NCBI GenBank assembly: GCA_036259835.1
Contig: DATABA010000048.1
Location: 1-8,962 of the forward strand
From: JALYGK01 sp036259835
Lineage (GTDB): Bacteria > Actinomycetota > UBA4738
Reading direction: 5' to 3'
DNA length: 8,962 bases
Shown one piece after another: positions 7,628 to 8,962 of this stretch. A program made the translations under genes and the position numbers. Position 1 is the stretch's first letter, and each line of letters opens with the position of its first letter. A model generated the notes under the pieces. That model did not search any database, had not been told where the DNA came from, and was given only the letters and a program-made list of their open reading frames with translations.

Positions 7628-7990
7628 ATGGAAGCGAAGGCAACCGCCAAATACCTCCGAGTGGCGCCGCGAAAGATGCGGCGGTCGGTCGACCTCATCC
7701 GGGGCCGCCACGTCGACGACGCCCGCAGGATCCTTCGGCTTTCGCCTCTCGGACCGAACCGGACGCTAAGCAAGGTCCTCGAATCCGCGGTGTCCAACGC
7801 CGAACAGAAGCAGGCCATCCCGGAGAACCTCGTGGTGGCCAGGGCATGGGTGGACGAGGGGCCGACGCTGCGGCGGTATCGGCCCCGAGCATTCGGCCGC
7901 GCCACCGGAATCAGAAGGAGGACCAGCCACGTCACCGTGGTGGTCGAGACCAGAGGAGAGACAGAGGTGAGCGGTGGGCCACAAGGTTAA
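7628..7990 (+). CDS. rplV: 50S ribosomal protein L22
   Basis: L22 is a 23S rRNA-binding protein whose long beta-hairpin lines the narrow part of the exit tunnel together with L4. The product has 120 residues. Signatures are AKYLRVAPRKMRRSVDLIRG (7-26), SAVSNAEQ (53-60), WVDEGPTLRRYRPRAFGRA (74-92, the hairpin) and IRRRTSHVTVVVE (95-107). Length and hairpin are normal, with no tip insertion of the kind that gives macrolide resistance. A short Gly-rich tail follows residue 108, and its codons carry the rpsC ribosome binding site and start. The AAGAAGGA stretch just upstream of 7628 is a good ribosome binding site. The spacer from rpsS is 23 nt. Confidence 0.97.
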   Translation: MEAKATAKYLRVAPRKMRRSVDLIRGRHVDDARRILRLSPLGPNRTLSKVLESAVSNAEQKQAIPENLVVARAWVDEGPTLRRYRPRAFGRATGIRRRTSHVTVVVETRGETEVSGGPQG

Positions 7991-8962
7991 TCCGTACGGG
8001 CTTCGGCTCGGCGTCATCTATCCGTGGAAGTCGAAGTGGTACGCGCGCAAGGACTACGCGCAGGCGCTCCACGAGGACGTGAAGATTCGCAAGTACATCA
8101 CCAGCAAGCTGACGAGAGCCGGCATCTCGAGCGTGGACATCGAGCGAAAGGGCGACCAGGTGCAGGTGTTCATCCGGACCGCCCGCCCCGGGATCGTGAT
8201 CGGGCGAAAGGGCGCCGAGGTCGACCGGATACGTAAGGACATCGAGAAGATGACCGGCAAGCGGGTCGACGTGAAGGTCGAGGACATGAACCAGTCGGCC
8301 AGCGAGCTCCGGCCGGAGACCGACGCCGCGCTGCTCGCGCAAAGCACGGCCGAGCAACTCGTGGGCAGGGTTTCGTTCCGCCGCGCCATGCGCCGGGCGG
8401 TCCAAACCGCCATGAAGGCCGGCGCGCTCGGCGTTCGCGTGCAGTGTGGCGGGCGTCTGGGCGGCGCAGAGATGTCGCGGCGCGAGTGGTATCGCGAGGG
8501 ACGAGTTCCGCTCCACACGCTGCGGGCCAAGATCGACTACGGAACGGCTGAAGCCAAGACCACGTTTGGCGTGATCGGCGTGAAGGTCTGGGTCTATCAC
8601 GGCGATGAGATCCCGGCGGAGGAAAGGCCCACCGAGCTCGCGAGGGCACGAGCTCTGGCCGGTCTTCCGGCCACCGGAACCGGCGCGGCGTCCACCGGTG
8701 CACTCATCACCGACGTCCGGGAGATGGACGAGCCGATTGCAGCTCCCGTGGCTCAGCCCGAGGTAGTCGAGGGCGCGGAAGTGAGCGCGGACGCAGAGCC
8801 TGCCGCGGCGGCCGAGTCTCCACCGCCCGCCGAGGAGGATGGGAAGAAGGCGCCGCGGGCGAAGAGAGAATCCGCCAAGCCGGCTGCGAAAGGCGCCGCC
8901 AAGCCAGCGGGCCGAGGTAGAACGAAGTCGGCCCCGGAGGGGCCTGCCAAGTCCGCCGAGGG
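7974..8962 (+). CDS. rpsC: 30S ribosomal protein S3, 3' end beyond the window, long C-terminal tail
   Basis: S3 is a 30S head protein at the mRNA entry channel. The GTG at 7974 overlaps rplV by 17 nt and gives MGHKVNPYGLRLGVIYPW, the canonical N-terminus. AGAGG at 7963-7967 is the ribosome binding site. The KH domain carries ARPGIVIGRKGAEVDRIR with the GXXG loop at 77-80. The C-terminal domain shows GRVSFRRAM (131-139), RVQCGGRLGGAEMSRREWYREGR (155-177) and FGVIGVKVWVYHGD (198-211). The conserved core ends near 212, where many S3 proteins stop soon after. Here the frame stays open for all 329 codons to the window edge, adding about 117 residues rich in Ala, Pro, Glu and Lys that are probably disordered. 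A short insertion is also likely near 105-113. Confidence 0.95.
   Translation, partial: MGHKVNPYGLRLGVIYPWKSKWYARKDYAQALHEDVKIRKYITSKLTRAGISSVDIERKGDQVQVFIRTARPGIVIGRKGAEVDRIRKDIEKMTGKRVDVKVEDMNQSASELRPETDAALLAQSTAEQLVGRVSFRRAMRRAVQTAMKAGALGVRVQCGGRLGGAEMSRREWYREGRVPLHTLRAKIDYGTAEAKTTFGVIGVKVWVYHGDEIPAEERPTELARARALAGLPATGTGAASTGALITDVREMDEPIAAPVAQPEVVEGAEVSADAEPAAAAESPPPAEEDGKKAPRAKRESAKPAAKGAAKPAGRGRTKSAPEGPAKSAE

Overview
This window is one continuous stretch of the conserved ribosomal superoperon, all on the + strand. It holds the str block (rpsL, rpsG, fusA, tuf) followed directly by the first genes of the S10 block (rpsJ, rplC, rplD, rplW, rplB, rpsS, rplV, rpsC). Twelve protein genes fill nearly all of the sequence. 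The last, rpsC, is cut by the right edge. I see no tRNA, rRNA, CRISPR array, insertion sequence, phage gene or other accessory gene.

The DNA is G+C-rich (roughly two thirds by eye, not counted), with several GTG starts. The wording of L4 (loop and PQPRDHS region), L22, L23, S19 and EF-Tu resembles Actinomycetota (inference from remembered family sequences, not a search). Features such as a long N-terminal extension on EF-G and Leu at L2 position 231 suggest a lineage away from the well-studied actinobacteria. I cannot name the class.

Layout: positions 1-19 are the right part of a Rho-independent terminator or attenuator hairpin. Positions 20-68 are a short rpsL leader. rpsL to fusA (69-3097) are packed with a 12-nt and a 2-nt gap. 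A 38-nt spacer leads to tuf (3136-4320). The largest gap, 181 nt between tuf and rpsJ (4321-4501), contains a series of perfect inverted repeats that tile into a plausible structured mRNA leader, with the rpsJ Shine-Dalgarno in the loop of the last hairpin. From rpsJ to rpsC (4502 to the right edge) genes are separated by 23 nt or less or overlap (TGATG at rplC/rplD, ATGA at rplD/rplW, 17 nt at rplV/rpsC), consistent with one polycistronic, translationally coupled transcript.

Together the genes supply 30S proteins S12, S7, S10, S19 and S3, 50S proteins L3, L4, L23, L2 and L22, and the two elongation GTPases EF-Tu and EF-G. The region is ordinary core genome and I do not find a new biological system. 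The points most worth a second look are the candidate tuf-rpsJ leader RNA and the lineage-specific tails on S3, L4 and EF-G.
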